This document shows, piece after piece, positions 50,011 to 63,339 of a DNA stretch of 64,000 bases. The translations under genes were made by a program, and so were the position numbers. Where the stretch lies: positions 2,456,501 through 2,520,500 of the forward strand of contig JAJKFH010001315.1 in the NCBI GenBank assembly GCA_023333565.1, read 5' to 3'. Positions within the stretch are counted from its first letter, which is position 1; each line of letters begins with the position of its first letter. The notes beneath the pieces are model-generated. The model saw only the letters and a list, made by a program, of their open reading frames with translations, had not been told where the DNA came from and ran no database searches. Source of the DNA: Puffinus mauretanicus (lineage: Eukaryota > Chordata > Aves > Procellariiformes > Procellariidae).

Positions 50011-53000
50011 ATACATCTATACATCTGATAGAACAATGGAAGCCAGAAAAAGAAGCAATCTGCATCAGGAGGACTCAGAATCATGTCTAGAGACAAGTTC
50101 TGTGAACAGTGAAAGGAACAAAGACAGACCTACACATGTGCTCATTGCTTACCTCACTGGCTTGACATGCACTTTATTTGCCCTCCATGGTATTACTGAT
50201 ATGAGAGTCTGTCCTCTTCCCATCTGCTACTTATCACTAAATATGATAATTTTAATGAAAATTTTGCCTCTCTCTCTAAATGAGCTCAGATTTGCCTGTT
50301 AACATCTATGAACAGAATTAAGAAAAATATTAAGAGAAGGCTAGCTTATCATAGGTACTCCAGGGATTGTGCCCAAAGACTCAAAGACACCTTTCATATT
50401 CACCTTTGCCTATGAGTAAAGTTCTGGGTGACCTATTTGATGAGATTACAACAGTAACAAATATCACCAACCTGAAATTCCAGACAAGGCTGTACTAGCA
50501 AAGTAAATCACAGACCTTAAGATTTACCACTCCTGACTATTTTAACATGAATTAATCAAAATTACTTACAGGAGTTCAGTTTTGCTTCCAAGGTACTTTT
50601 TATTTATGATAGCAATTATAAAGTCACACACAAAAATTTCTAATATCTATTAAATACTTTCAAACAAATATTAGATCTGTTAAAGTTCTGAATAAGCAAT
50701 AGTTTTTTTCAAAGCATTAGGTGAGAATAGTTTTTAATATAGAATAGAGAACAATAATACTGTGATTACAACCTCCTCTGAACAGTTAACTGTTTCAGGC
50801 TTTCTTTTGTCTACTTTACAATCCATGAAAATTGGATTTTGTTTTCCATGTCTCTCCAGCTGTACCTAGCATTGTTAATGGTCCTTATGATCTCCAATAT
50901 TCACTGCAGCTGACAGAGGGTTTTTTCTTCCCTATTCTTTCCAGGTGCTTTTATACATTTTCTGGAAAGATATTACTTTTCTTTTCAGAACATCAGGACT
51001 TTGATATTATTCATTTTTGGTAACCTTCCATCTCATCCTTATTTTCTCTGTTTATTCAAATCTGCCCACCTATTCTTTCAATAGTAACTCTGACTTGAGC
51101 GCACTCTAACATCTGACAGTGGACATAAATTCCAGAGTTTTACAAATATGTTTTTACTTACAGCATGGTAGTGTACAGGTCCTAGATACCTGTCATTATC
51201 AAAGGAACAGCACTTGTCAGCAATAAAGGAAAAATTTCACACAATTCTACTATCTTTTCCTTGCAGAAGTCGTCAATGGCAATGAAGAGAGGACAAAAAT
51301 CCCACCCTAAACAAAAGGCAACTGTGATTGATATGGCTGACTTCAACAATACAGTGACAAAATTTTAAAGCAATACAGAAATATTCTGGAAGTGTATAGG
51401 TAGTTTGCAATTTGAGAACACTGTAATCTTGGAATAAAATTCTGTTCTTCCACATTCCGACTAGAGTAATTTTATCTTAGATGTGTTTTGCATAAGATGT
51501 GGAGTACATTTTAATCAGTGGAGTATTTTTTGTTTCTTGAGTATCATTTAAAAGTAAAATACAAAAATTTAATTTTCACTTCTGTAAAACAATTAGAAAT
51601 ATCATAATACTATGACTAACAATATCGGCTCTTCTTCTCCCTTAAATTAGAAGTTACCTTAACAACTTTACACCATTTAACCAAGAATATCATGCAACTA
51701 CTTAATTTTATTCTAGATCATATTAATGGCGCTGATTCTGCCACCTCCTTAATATATGAGTCACTTTAACCACATCAGCAGACCCATGCTGTGAATCACA
51801 ATTTGGATCCTATATTCTGGTTCCAGATAGGTTAATGTACAAACCAGCAGAAAAGCAGCTAGTAGCTTTAATATGAGTTACTTACTAGCAGAGTGGAACC
51901 CCCATTTTTGGAGAGAAAATGTCCAGTAAGTTAGAAAAACATTTCTTCTAAGGAGAAATATTTGCTATTAAAAGGCCTGGAATGGAAACAAAAATGTTTC
52001 ATCTTGCTTCCCATTATTATCTGGATACAAACTAGGTTCAGAGTCCAGATAACACTGCCTATGATTTAAGTTAGAGAAAATAAATGTACTTTATCTTGTT
52101 TATATCTCCTGCTACCACAACACTCTTCTGTTCTTGAGAGTGTCAGAAAAGGCAAATATGCAGGGCAAGATGTGTCTAAAATCCAGCTATTAGTACAGCA
52201 AGAGCAGGATACAGAGAGGAAGAAGGTTCAAAAATAAACAGAGAGAACACAGAATCAAAGCTAAAGGGAATTTTATGTAAGATGTAGTCAATAATTAGTA
52301 TTTGCAGCTGTATAAATGGTCTGGTACTAGTAGATATTAATAAAGTGAAACATTTTGGTTTTATGTTAAATTTTCCTTGCATCTCTGCACTTTTTTCATA
52401 ACATGATGGCATTGTTTTAGACGGTTTTGATTAAACCTGTTTGAATGCATTTTCTCTGTACATATAAAATGATCCCCAAATAATAATTCTTTTGAATTTG
52501 CAAAAGCAATATATATTTGCATGTGGTCAAATGTTGAAAATTTATCATTATGTTCAATAAAATCACAAGTTTGAACACAGTTGATCGAACATAAATATTT
52601 GCTGAAGATAAAGAACTTTGAATAGAATGAATCAGCAGCACAAAACTGGAAAAGTAAATCAATAACTTTTTTAATGTTGCTACTGTAGCACTTTTTTCTT
52701 GCGGAAAAAAAAATCTAAATTGGGAACTTTTGGGAACTATTGAGGTAGCTCTACCCTTAAAAAATATAAGGGACATTTTAAATTAAAAATACACCAGCTA
52801 AGTTTAGACACGCAAACATACCAGTATGAAAAATGGTTTATGCATTCAGTAGTGTGAAATTAGCACTTTGTTTTGTTTGTGAGAATTATAAATATAATTG
52901 AAAAAGACTTGCCTAAAAACCACAAGGAATATTGCCAGCTCAAAAGAGTAGCCACTGTTATTAATCTACATCCACCAAGTGCTGCTTCTGCTCCTTTTTG

Positions 53001-56000
53001 AGAAAAAAAAAATGTTTTCATTTCCTTTTGCTAACTTGCTAATGCCTTCCCTATCAAGGCAAAGTTATACTGTTAGGAAGGAGAAATCGAAGATCTACAG
53101 ATACAATATTTTTTCCCATGCTTTTATGACAATTGCAACAGATTCCTGAGGGGAATGGAAAAGGAAAGGAGGGAAATACGTAAAATAAATGACACAGCTT
53201 TGCTATTTTATGTAGCAAGACAACCTGAATATGCATCTGAGTATTTGGTAGGGAAACCTACAGTATATCCTACCGATAAAAACTCATTGCTTCAGCAAGT
53301 CAAACAGAAATTCTCAAGTTCCTCCAGTGGCCTCTGGAAGAAATGCTCTCCTCAGTTTTCCTCAACTAACATACAGGACTCCACCAGCTCCAAAGGAAGA
53401 AAAGACTATTTTTCTGAATACTTTCATTATAGTATTTTCTAACAGAAAAGTACAACTTTGAAATGAAAATACAGGATGAGATGAAACTCATTTTCTATTT
53501 CTTTATCTATGACAACTTGAAATCAGGTCTCCACTGGTGAAGAATCACATGCTATTTCCCTCCATTAATTCAAACTTACAAGCAATTCAGTTAAGAAATG
53601 TAAAGAGGTAAAATAAGACATAAAAAAGTTGAAAGCAAAATACCCACTTCTTTTACTTCTGCTGTAAGCTTTAATTCCTATAGATAGTATTCCCAAAGCC
53701 TGCTGGCCATGGCAGTTGACATATGGAGTGTTCTGCAGATGTAGCTGCAGTAACACAGCTGGATATAATGCTCTATGCATCTGGTGCACAGATGTTTGAT
53801 TGTGTCCTTGGTAGCTAGCCAGATTTTGAAGGATCCATTTAGTTCTTGGAGTGAAATTGAAAGAACAAGAGAATAGTCCACTGGTAGTAATAATACTCCA
53901 CATTTCTCTTAACTGCCTTAACCACTCTCACTTTCTCTATTGAGCTGAGTCATGGTAGTTTTCTCTTACCTTTTCCAGAATTCATGATCTAGAAGAGACA
54001 AATGAGTTGGAATTAAGCAGGCAAAAATCAAAACTCTGCTGAAAGTTCTTTGCTGTCCCAGAACTCTTGCTTTCAGTCTCTTTTCAGTAAGGACTCCAAA
54101 CTCCAAATCCAAAACTCCTTGGAGACAATGGAATAAAATTAGCTTTGGAATCAACCCTGAAAAATTCTGAAATTATTACTTAATCTGAGCAATTTCAGCA
54201 GTGCTATCACTGCTAAATTCTGTCAGAAACAATTTATCCTTCTTTAAAATATATGCTCATTTTACTCTGCATAAATTACCAACATTTTAGCAATGTCTTC
54301 TTCAAAATGTTTCAAACTTTGATTTAATGTTGGTTTTAGCTACAGGTTATGTTTGAGCTTTGCAGTGAGCGATATGCAGCATTCCAGAAATATATGTAGC
54401 CACATTAGAACATAAGGTACACGTGTGCTCCTACTGATAAAAACTCTGATTCTCTTTCTCTCAGCAGAATTGAAAATCATGTAAAATCGTAACAAATAAG
54501 GAATAAATACACAGACTTTAAAGAGACACACCTGCCTTTCTGGGAATACTTTTTGTGTCTCGGATCATCCATTTTTCATGAACCCAGCAAGACACCTTTA
54601 TCCATGCAATAATGTTGCCACTGCAGTTGCAACTACAATTCATTTATTAAGTAGTTACAATGGTAATGGATATAATGGTATAATTGTATGGATATAAATT
54701 TTAAAATATATGCATAATGAGATGAAATTCAAGATGTAAAATCAAAAAGATGTATTTTCATCAGCAAAAACAAAAAAATTATTTACTTGACTTTTCATAT
54801 TACAAATATTGGCAAAACTGAGATATTTCTGTTTCAGAAACAGAACATACTGATTTCAACAAAAATATAATTTTGGATGGAAAATTATCACAGTTTTTTT
54901 TTTTAACAAGCTTTTATTAATATAGCCAGTCTTCCTAATCCCATAAGCAACACTAAGATCATTAGTAATATAACAATTACCTTGTTGTTACCACATTTCT
55001 TCAAGCTTCTGCTTGCTCCCTGTCTCACATTTCATGGTGTCGACCTAGAAAGACAGTAAAAAAAATCCTATTGAATAACTAAGTCTCAGTGTGAGTTTCA
55101 TGCCTTTGTTGCCCATCTTGAAAGCTGCTTCCGTTACTGGCTATTCAGCTACATTGGCCAAAAAGAAGAGAGAGACAAGTTTGCATCTGGAGCAGTACAG
55201 CTCATGTATCTGACCTGTCCTTTTACCACTTCCTGACCTGCATGCTAAGATAGAAGCCAGATAGCTGATGGTTGAGTGCTTAAAGGTTTGTTGAGAAATG
55301 AATCTTGAGTTAAAAAAATGAGACTTGGCACCTACACGTATGAGATGTATCAGTTTTGAAATTCATTCATCCCTCAGACTTTAAGAGCAGCTGAAGAACA
55401 TTGCAGTGGTGGCTTTCATCCATAAATAAAGTTACACATTTAACAGCTGAGAAAGCATGCTAAGTGAATGCTAAACATTCAAGGGGAGAGGGAATTTTTA
55501 CAGAGGGGAATCTTTTACCTCCCTTCCTGTGAACATAAGACTCTGGTAATGAGCTTAGAATTTATTAGACCATAATCTAAAACCTGAAGTTTTTTATTCT
55601 GATGAGAACTCTTCTCCTTTCACAATAAAATCAAACAGAAACTTCAATTTTTCCTTCTCTGAGGATCCTTGCTTAGATTGCATCATCTAATTCAAACAAG
55701 TATCTACAGTCCAAACCATGAGATACAACAGATAAATCTGAGTGATGACAAGAAAGCTGCAGTAGCACATCAGCAGCTTAAACATTCCCCGAATTCTACT
55801 CAACTGATTTGCAATGGTAGAAACTGAAACATTTTATATATTTCCCAGAGTGAGATCTGGCCCCTCTGAAGCCAATTTGAAAAATACCATTGTTTTAACT
55901 GGAAAAAGAATTTCACTGCAATAGCAACATAATTTAGCCCACTCATGGCATAGAATTCCAGACAATTTTGATTTGTTTATACCTTTTGTCTATTATTTTG

Positions 56001-56494
56001 TATTTTTAATTATGTAAATATTTGCAGGGATAAGCAAGCAATCTACCTTCCAGAAGGAAAAATTAAAACAAAAAAAAACGTGGAAGAGAGAAAAGTAGAA
56101 AAGTAGAAGTCAGCAGAGCCTTCCCTTTTTTGCTCCACTCCTTACCTTTCTCATTTTCTCCTAAATTCTTCTTATTTAAAAGAACAAACTAAAAATATAC
56201 ATAGATGCATAGAAAATTGAAGGTCCTGTAGAAATAGAAGGATCACTAAGGTTATCAACAAGAAAGATTAAAAGAGTTTCCATACCATATAAAACTATAA
56301 AGAATTTCTTAGTTTGGAAAAAAGATAGCTGAAGAGAGAGGTCTATAGAAACATGAATTATGTGGAGAAAGTGAAGAGGAAACAATTCTTTTCTATTTCA
56401 CAAAACACAAGAATGAAGTAACACCCCAGAAAATAACCAGGTAGCAGATTTAAAATAAGTCAGAATGTATTTCCATACAGTACATAATCATACT
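50011..56494. other. Unique AT-rich DNA, no gene seen
   Basis: About 6.5 kb. Open frames are up to about 120 codons (minus strand 52776-52417), with no recognisable domains. No clear repeats. Confidence 0.5.
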
Positions 56495-56780
56495 GTGACT
56501 CTCATTGCCACTGGATGTTATGGAGCTCAAAAGGATAAACACACACAGAAATAGATTAAACAAGTTCATGGAGTATAACTCTATTAATAAGTCAGACAGT
56601 ACTTCTGGCTCAGGGCATTCCTGTATCGCTGATCACTGCAAGATGGGAGGATATAACAATAAAAGGATGACTCTGCACTGGCCCTTTTTCTTAAATTTTT
56701 TGTAGGCCTCTACTATTGGCCGTGCTTAGAGACAGAAGATTGGTTACACGGCCACGAACCTAATCTATTAAGGGATTTCT
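56495..56780 (+). mobile_element. Ancient CR1-like LINE 3' end (deep amniote type)
   Basis: CATTGCCACTGGATGTTATGG, then a coding-like stretch LPLDVMELKRINT, then RLNKFMEYNSINKS, follows the C-terminal pattern of old reptile/bird CR1-like LINEs (LPxDVMExKxINTFKxRLDKFME). Downstream, CTACTATTGGCC and AGAGACAGAAGATTGG echo the family's CTACTATTGGCCACTG and AGACAGGATACTGGG-type 3' UTR. It is strongly diverged and has no octamer tail of the young avian type. The identification is from memory of the consensus, not an alignment. Confidence 0.5.
56717..56754. repeat. 8-bp perfect GC-rich inverted repeat
   Basis: TGGCCGTG (56717-56724) and CACGGCCA (56747-56754) are exact reverse complements around a 22-base loop. 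The stem is GC-rich within AT-rich surroundings and lies in the inferred 3' UTR of the ancient LINE. Confidence 0.75.
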
Positions 56781-59124
56781 TAGATAATGGCAGCAAATTA
56801 TGGACATATTTTTAATTATTGTTGCCATTTCCTCAAATAGATGACAAAAGTTTTCCCCTTTTAGTCATAGCAAATTAGTAAAAGGATGGCAATCTAAAAT
56901 GAGAAGAGATGCCACTTGGAGTATTTATTTCATTTATATACATACATCTATAGAACACAACATATATAAAACTTTTTCTAAGTGCTTCTTCCCCCCCAAA
57001 TCTGTTCAATTACACTAAAATGAGAAACAGCATGCTCCTCTTTTGAGCCGTTGGAGTCTCCAAACCATTTGAGAGCTGTTCTTTTAAAGATATGGGAAAC
57101 CTACCAAAATACCAGATGTTTAATCAATACTCTTAACATTTTGGAAGTCTAGAGTGTGGAAAGGAAATGTCAATTGAATCGCTCTGGAAAATCAGATCTT
57201 TTGATTTTCACAGTCTGCAATGTACAATATTGACAGTCAGAAAAAGTTGGCTTCTTTTTTAAAAATACAAATCTGTGAGAAAAACCTTCACCATCTCCAT
57301 ACCATAAATATATTTGCTTAAAAAAACCCAATACTGTAAACAAACAACATTTTGCAGAGTTTCTTTGGAGATTTTGCCTGCATGTTTTAAGATACTTGAT
57401 CTCTTATTTCTTAGATGGACACTTCCTTAGAAAGGAATGTATTTTCAACTTCTGAAGGTAAACAACATTAACTTTTCAGAGTTCTGTATCTTTACAGAAA
57501 TTTACAAAATGTAAGTCCTGACAGGTAACGATAAATATATATGAAAATATTTTTTAAATTACGTTTGAGAAATCTTGATTCATATTAATGCATAAACCAG
57601 ATATTTTTGTTAATACTAAACTTCAGCCTCACTTAATCATTAGCATTGCATTTTTATGTTGAAGACAAGAGGATTCTATTGTACATATTTTAAATTATTA
57701 TTATAGAGTTTAACTCCAGGACATCCTCTTATGTTTAGTAACAGATGCCAGACTGCAGTCTCTGACTTCAAACAGGTCAGGAGATGCCTTTTGTTGTTTC
57801 AGAGTATGCTTTTTTCAGAAACATCTCTACATCAAGAATTTAATTCAAATCCTTCTCTACTCTCTAAAAACAAGCCCATCGTGACCATATATATTCTGCC
57901 TTGTAATACTGAGGCATAATTACTTCAGTTGTTTGATATTTTCTTCTTCCATTGATAGCATGCCAAATGATATCATGATAGATGTGCATGAAGCACTAGA
58001 AATATCTTTATTACATCTGCATTTAATCAGTATGGGAAGTAGAAAATACATTTCTTATTCAACACATCAAACAAGTGTCCAGAAACTGAGGTAGAAATGA
58101 AGGGAATAGGTTTGGTGTGTCTCCTTTTTAACTTGTTTGCTAATTTGTTTGACTCATCTTTTCAATGTGTAATCACAGTTTCAAGACATGTCCGTAATTA
58201 CCTTAACAGGATAAAAGCTAGAAATTTTGATACTGGGGTTCTTTACTGGCATCCCCTAAATAACGTGTCAGCTGTCTCAAATTGCCAGGTTTTATTATAA
58301 GCATGTTTGTTAGATACCCTAGAGGCAGAAACAGGTTTAGCACAAAAACGTATGACAGTTCTTTACTTACATCTATTTATGTTTGCTTTTTCAAAACAAA
58401 AACCAAACCAAACAAGTTTTTTTTTTCCCCCCAGTAAGTTCAAGCTAAATTGTGGTTCTTACTTTTTATTGGTTTTTTTTTTCCTTTAAGAAACAAACTC
58501 TGAAACAGTTTGAAACATCAGCCTAATCCAGGACTAGATTTATTATTACTATACAGATATCAAGAGGGTAGGGGTTGGAGGAAGCTAGATCAAAAAAAAA
58601 AATTGTCTATCTATCTAGCTGCCACCTCAGTCCTTAAACTCTATGCCATTTAATTCCTGTCAACTGTTGCCAAATCCCTGCAGGGTCAAAGGTCCCTATA
58701 ATTCTACCACTAAGGCTCTGAAAAAGTTTGCTACTGAGCATGTTAACACTGCCTACACTGTGGTAGCAATGAACAGTCTAACACGTCTATGTCTTGCAAG
58801 AATTAATGAAGTAGATATTCCTCTATTATTCTGTTTGTAGCCTCTATTGTGGTGGGTATTCTCAGAGCCTACTTAAACTTTACAAAAACAGTCATATACT
58901 ATTAAGTGTCTATACCTGAACAAAACAGTGCTGGGAATACTTCCTCAGAATGTAGGAGACCTAGGGTTTCTAAGTCTAATAATTACTCCTCTATCTCAGA
59001 AGATGTAATTTTATAGTCCAAATCACAGGAGATTTCTCAAACTATGAAGATATAGTTTACATGACATGATTACTTCAATTTCTTATTTCCAGTCTGCATG
59101 AAATAATAGGTGAAAGAAAGAACA
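56781..59124. other. Unique AT-rich DNA, no gene seen
   Basis: About 2.3 kb. Homopolymer T-runs lie near 58417-58428 and 58473-58481, with a short CTAT run near 58606-58617. No recognisable gene. Confidence 0.5.
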
Positions 59125-59200
59125 CTCCATGGTCTGCTGGTTACGAAGGTAATACTGGAAGGCAGAGGAAGTACAGGGTTCCAGTTCCTGCTCCCCAAAA
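59125..59200 (+). mobile_element. Possible tRNA-like head of an ancient SINE
   Basis: TGGTCTGCTGG (59130-59140) resembles a polymerase III A box, and GGTTCCAGTTCC (59177-59188) resembles a B box (GGTTCGANTCC). Spacing and surrounding bases (CCATGGTCT-GG-TTA, then CCTGCTCC) follow old amniote MIR-type SINE heads. It does not fold as a complete tRNA and is not a tRNA gene call. The body beyond about 59200 is not recognisable. Confidence 0.35.
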
Positions 59201-59585
59201 TATCTGAGTATTTCATATTAAATATTCATGGCAGCAGCAGGTAGAGATTCATCCACCTGTCTCCACACTAATATCCCAACCACAGGATCATAAAGTTCCT
59301 TCTTGTTTACCTTTTCAGTCCAATGAATATTTAATTATTTCATGGGAACAGAACATATTCCTGCCTTATAAACTGATACTTAGAACTCTCATATGGGAGA
59401 CAAAAGTGGCAAAGCCAAACTCCACGAGGAAGAAGTATATGCACCACTGCATCACACACATCTTTTGTTGTTAGTGCCAACCAAATGCTCCCCAAAATTA
59501 AAAATGAAATATTCACATCTATTAATGCTGGACTAGAAAAAAAAAATAGAAATAATGCCATCTTTTATAATCCTTTCTCTCTAAA
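59201..59585. other. Unique AT-rich DNA, no gene seen
   Basis: About 385 bp. It contains one of the ATTCACATCTATTAATG motifs discussed for the region that follows, and an A-run near 59538-59546. Confidence 0.45.
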
Positions 59586-61880
59586 ATCCTAACCCATCCA
59601 TAAAATGAGAAACTTTAGGAAACCACTGTTAAATGAAATGTCAATAATAAGATGAACTGAGTCACACCCATCTCAGGTAAAATCTGCAGATCTGACAGAA
59701 ATCAGGAGAAACCATACTCTGAAAATTCAAAATTTCTAAAACCTAAACAGGCAACCCCACCTGAAAATATATATAATTATCATCAGAAATATGAGATTTC
59801 ACATTCATGAGACATGTTCTTAATTTTTGCCTGTCTGATTGAAATCATTCATGGTAAAGTTTTCACAACCCCAGACTTTGCTCAGGCCCAGCCCTGAACT
59901 AAACCTTTCCTTTGAACAGAAAGATGGGAAATAATCATTACCTGACTTATTAAGTGGAAACCATTCACATCACCTGATATATGCACCCATCTTATCTAAG
60001 AGGATTCCCCCATGAGCCATCCATTCTGCAGTCATTCTTAACTGTAACATGAATCTCTACCATAACTACATTCTAGACTTATTCAAAGGTGAAGAACACA
60101 CTCCTATAAGCAATTAAAAGAATAAAATACTCAAAAATACTGATACCTAGCCTCAGTTTATGTCAGATGTCCTGCCTGAAATCAGCTAAAATCCATGATC
60201 CTCAGGAATAAGCTTGTGAACCTTAGGCTTGATTTTAATAGTGTGGGTCTATAAATTAAATAGCAGTATTTTTTGACTCTTGTCCTTGATTTAACCTTAT
60301 TAGTTCTCCTTAAAAAAAAAAAAAAGAAAAAAAAATACAGCAATCATTCTAAACATCCATAACTCTAACCCTAGCCATCTCTAAAGAACAGGAAACCTTG
60401 CTGCTTTAAGAATAGTGATAGGGTATTTAGACCTACAGGAAACTACATGGCGCTTTGTTTGAAACAGCCCTATTCCCAGCCCTTACCCCTCTCCCTCAAC
60501 AGCAATTCCAGACATGAGGAGCACCAGACTAGAGTGAAATGCAAGAACAGAACCTTGAAACTTACTATGGGCTTTAGTTTCAGTCTGCTTACTCACCTTG
60601 AAATAGCTGCCAATCCACATCTCTCAACTTCAGCTTGCTGTACCCTAGCCTATATTCTAATCCTAAACTTAAAATGAGGGAACCCACTGCTTCTAGAAAA
60701 AGTACTGGCTTCTCTTACAGGACCTTCTGAATTTCACTAAGAATCCCAGTTCTGTGCCCTTTCTCTCCTTGTCCAAGATCCTAATCCTAACTGGAAGATG
60801 TTACTTGAATAGGCAAAAAATGGTACAAAATAGGCACCCACAAATGCCTGAAAAATAAATAGAAGTAATACAGCGTATCACTCACCTCACAGCGTCTTCC
60901 AAAATTCAACTACAGTTACAGCTGGAAGACACTTAGGTTCCAGAAAGCTAAGTCTAATCTCATCATTAACCTTAGCATTTCCCAAGAGAATTAATTCTGT
61001 CCAGAACTGCTGTTAGCCACTCCGAGCTTGTGTGAGTGCTTTTGCCTGAAATCAACAACAGGCTGTGCTTTGTAACCCTGAGTTTACTTAACTTTAGCCC
61101 TAGTCTGCATTAGAAAAGTTGACATTCAGCACAGCCCAATGAGGAAAAAAGCAATGTTCACATCTATTGATAACTGCTCTCAGTTTTCTTGATAGAACTG
61201 CCAAACTACAAGAATGACTTTTGTTCTACAGCCCTTCCCTCCTTAACCCTAGCCTTCCGTAAAGACTGTGAACTCCATGATGCCTGCAACTTAAGAAATG
61301 GATTTTCATATCAATTGATAACCACTCACACTTCTATGACTCTGGATGCTGCTGAAGTCATCAACAATACATGCACAGTGGCCAAAGTCTTGCTGAGATT
61401 CAATACCATGCTTGACTAAAAAAATTACATGCTCTAGCATTTGAAAAATTAAGGAGAAAAATTGTATCATTTGATGCAACTATCCCAGTTTGCTTTCAAA
61501 AATTCAAAAATACGCACCTCTACATCCCTTACTCTCCCTAACCCTAATTTCCTCCCCCCAATGTAAAGCTAGGAATTCATCACTGCATAGTAATTAAGAA
61601 TCAGACATGCATATCTGTTGACATCAAGGCCTCAATTCACATCACAGAACCCTTCAAATTACTGCAGTAATTCAGCTCTGTGATCTTTCTACTAACAAAC
61701 ACAAATTCCATTCTCAAAACTTGGCCTAAGCTTCTGCAAAGAATAGCAGTCCAGGCTACCCAAAATGTTAAAATAAGTTATTTGAATCTTGTTATCTGTA
61801 CACAGTCATGTTTAAGCATTGCTGAAGTGAGTAATGAGCCCATATTCTGCAGCTCCAAGCTTTCTTAACCCTAATCCTTA
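59586..61880 (+). repeat. Region with dispersed CCCTAA-like motifs, possible decayed tandem repeat
   Basis: CCTAACCC-type motifs recur on one strand at 59588, 60365, 60641, 60779, 61072, 61094, 61243, 61536 and 61865. At 61536-61547 there are two perfect CCCTAA units. The last three strong sites are 293 and 329 bp apart. A second motif, ATCTATTGATAAC-like, recurs at 59513, 61159, 61306 and 61610. The bases between do not align well by eye. I offer this as a possible old tandem array or interstitial telomere-derived sequence, not as established. No gene is recognisable in the region. An A-rich run lies at 60312-60334. Confidence 0.3.
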
Positions 61881-62963
61881 CTCCCAGTTGCAGTACTTAA
61901 ATATTCAGTAGGCATATCCCTCTTCCTAATTAGACATTCAAACTCACTCCTATCACTATCAGTGTAACTTGCCAGATTCTCTAAAATACAACCCCAAATC
62001 CCATCCTCAACTATGAAGGCATGAGAGAGGGCTATCTTTGACACTTCTATTCAGGAGACGCTGAGTACTAAAAGATCATAAGTCCCATTAGAAAGGAAGG
62101 CACTGACTTTTATTATTATTATTTTTAAGAGCATGTTTACCCTGACCTCTTCTTTTCTCATGAAGATAGCCTATTCTGCCCTGTTATCAGTTTGCTTCAA
62201 GTATGCTTGACACTTTACATTTGGCTAAAGAAACCGGGATTTTTAAGTCCTTTTGCCAAAGGACTATGAGTTTGCCCAGAAGAAAAGTCATAATCGCTTT
62301 TTATAAGTAGCTCTAAAGCTGTTTCAGTTAATTGGCATATCTGACGCAGTTCTTGTATCACATAAATCTGTCCAATCCCTTTCCAGTGTGCAGTTACTAT
62401 AGCCAACTGTAAAGAGGATCAAATACAGTATAAAGCAGACTACCAGAATGAGCTGTGTTCTGATACCAAAATTCAACATCTTATGATACTACTTGGGCAA
62501 CTCCAGACAATCTAATGAGCCAAGTCTGGCACAAATATACAACAAAACCCCCCACTGACACTGACATCCCTAAGTTTAAACAGACTAGCTAGACAAAGGA
62601 TGACAAAAGAAAGCGTTATGCAAGAGATTTATAGAGAAAGTGTGGAAACACAGAAAAAGACTTATTCAAGTTCATGTACTAAGTTAGTGGCCAAACCCGA
62701 AAGTTAATCCATATTTCTTTAGTCTATGTTTATAACAGAGACCAAATCTAGTCTGATCCAGAAGATTTAACCTAACAAATCTATTGCCCTTTTGTATTCA
62801 AAGTCAGACTTGGGTGTCTGTAGATTGAGTGAGGCAGTAGCTGACAAGGGAACTTGGAGTTAAGAGTGCCAAGTTCTTCTTTTCTTTTCCTTTATTGGGA
62901 GCCAAATTCTGCTAGCATTGAGCAGAGAAAGTTAAGAAAACAATCCTCAGCTCATACTGGAGT
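61881..62963. other. Unique DNA, no gene seen
   Basis: About 1.1 kb. It contains a short TTATT run near 62110-62125. No recognisable gene or repeat. Confidence 0.5.
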
Positions 62964-63339
62964 TTGCCTCACTGTAATGGAGGGGAGGAGGTAAACTACA
63001 GTTCTAGTCTTAAAGGGGAAGTTGTAGCTGTTAGCTGCAACTTCATAACCGAAACTGCGCGTGGACACAGAACTGTACTCCTCCCTTATGCCTATGGGAG
63101 GCAATGGCTAACAGCATCCCTTTCCCAGATGAGATGTGAATTTGCCACTTCAGCAATGAAGAAAAGAAGATATGTGCACTTGGCTTTGATTTCAGCAGAG
63201 AAGTGGCACCGAATGGCTCAGAGGCAATTAAGAGCATCTCTCGAACGTGACTCTTGGCTGCAACTCAGCAGCTGTTCAAAGAGTAGAACAGAGCTGAATG
63301 AAGTGGACAAACTTACCACTCACCATGGGACCTCTGCAG
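62964..63339 (+). other. Unidentified open stretch ending at a splice-donor-like site
   Basis: The frame is open for 138 codons from a TTG at 62964 to 63380, and is less AT-rich than its surroundings. There is no ATG near its 5' end; the first in-frame ATG lies around 63130. CTGCAG|GTAAAAG at 63334-63346 fits a vertebrate 5' splice site, with the exon ending at 63339. The C-terminal half is rich in charged residues (KKRRY, RQLRASLERDS). I recognise no family. It could be a coding or non-coding RNA exon, or simply a chance open frame. Confidence 0.2.
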
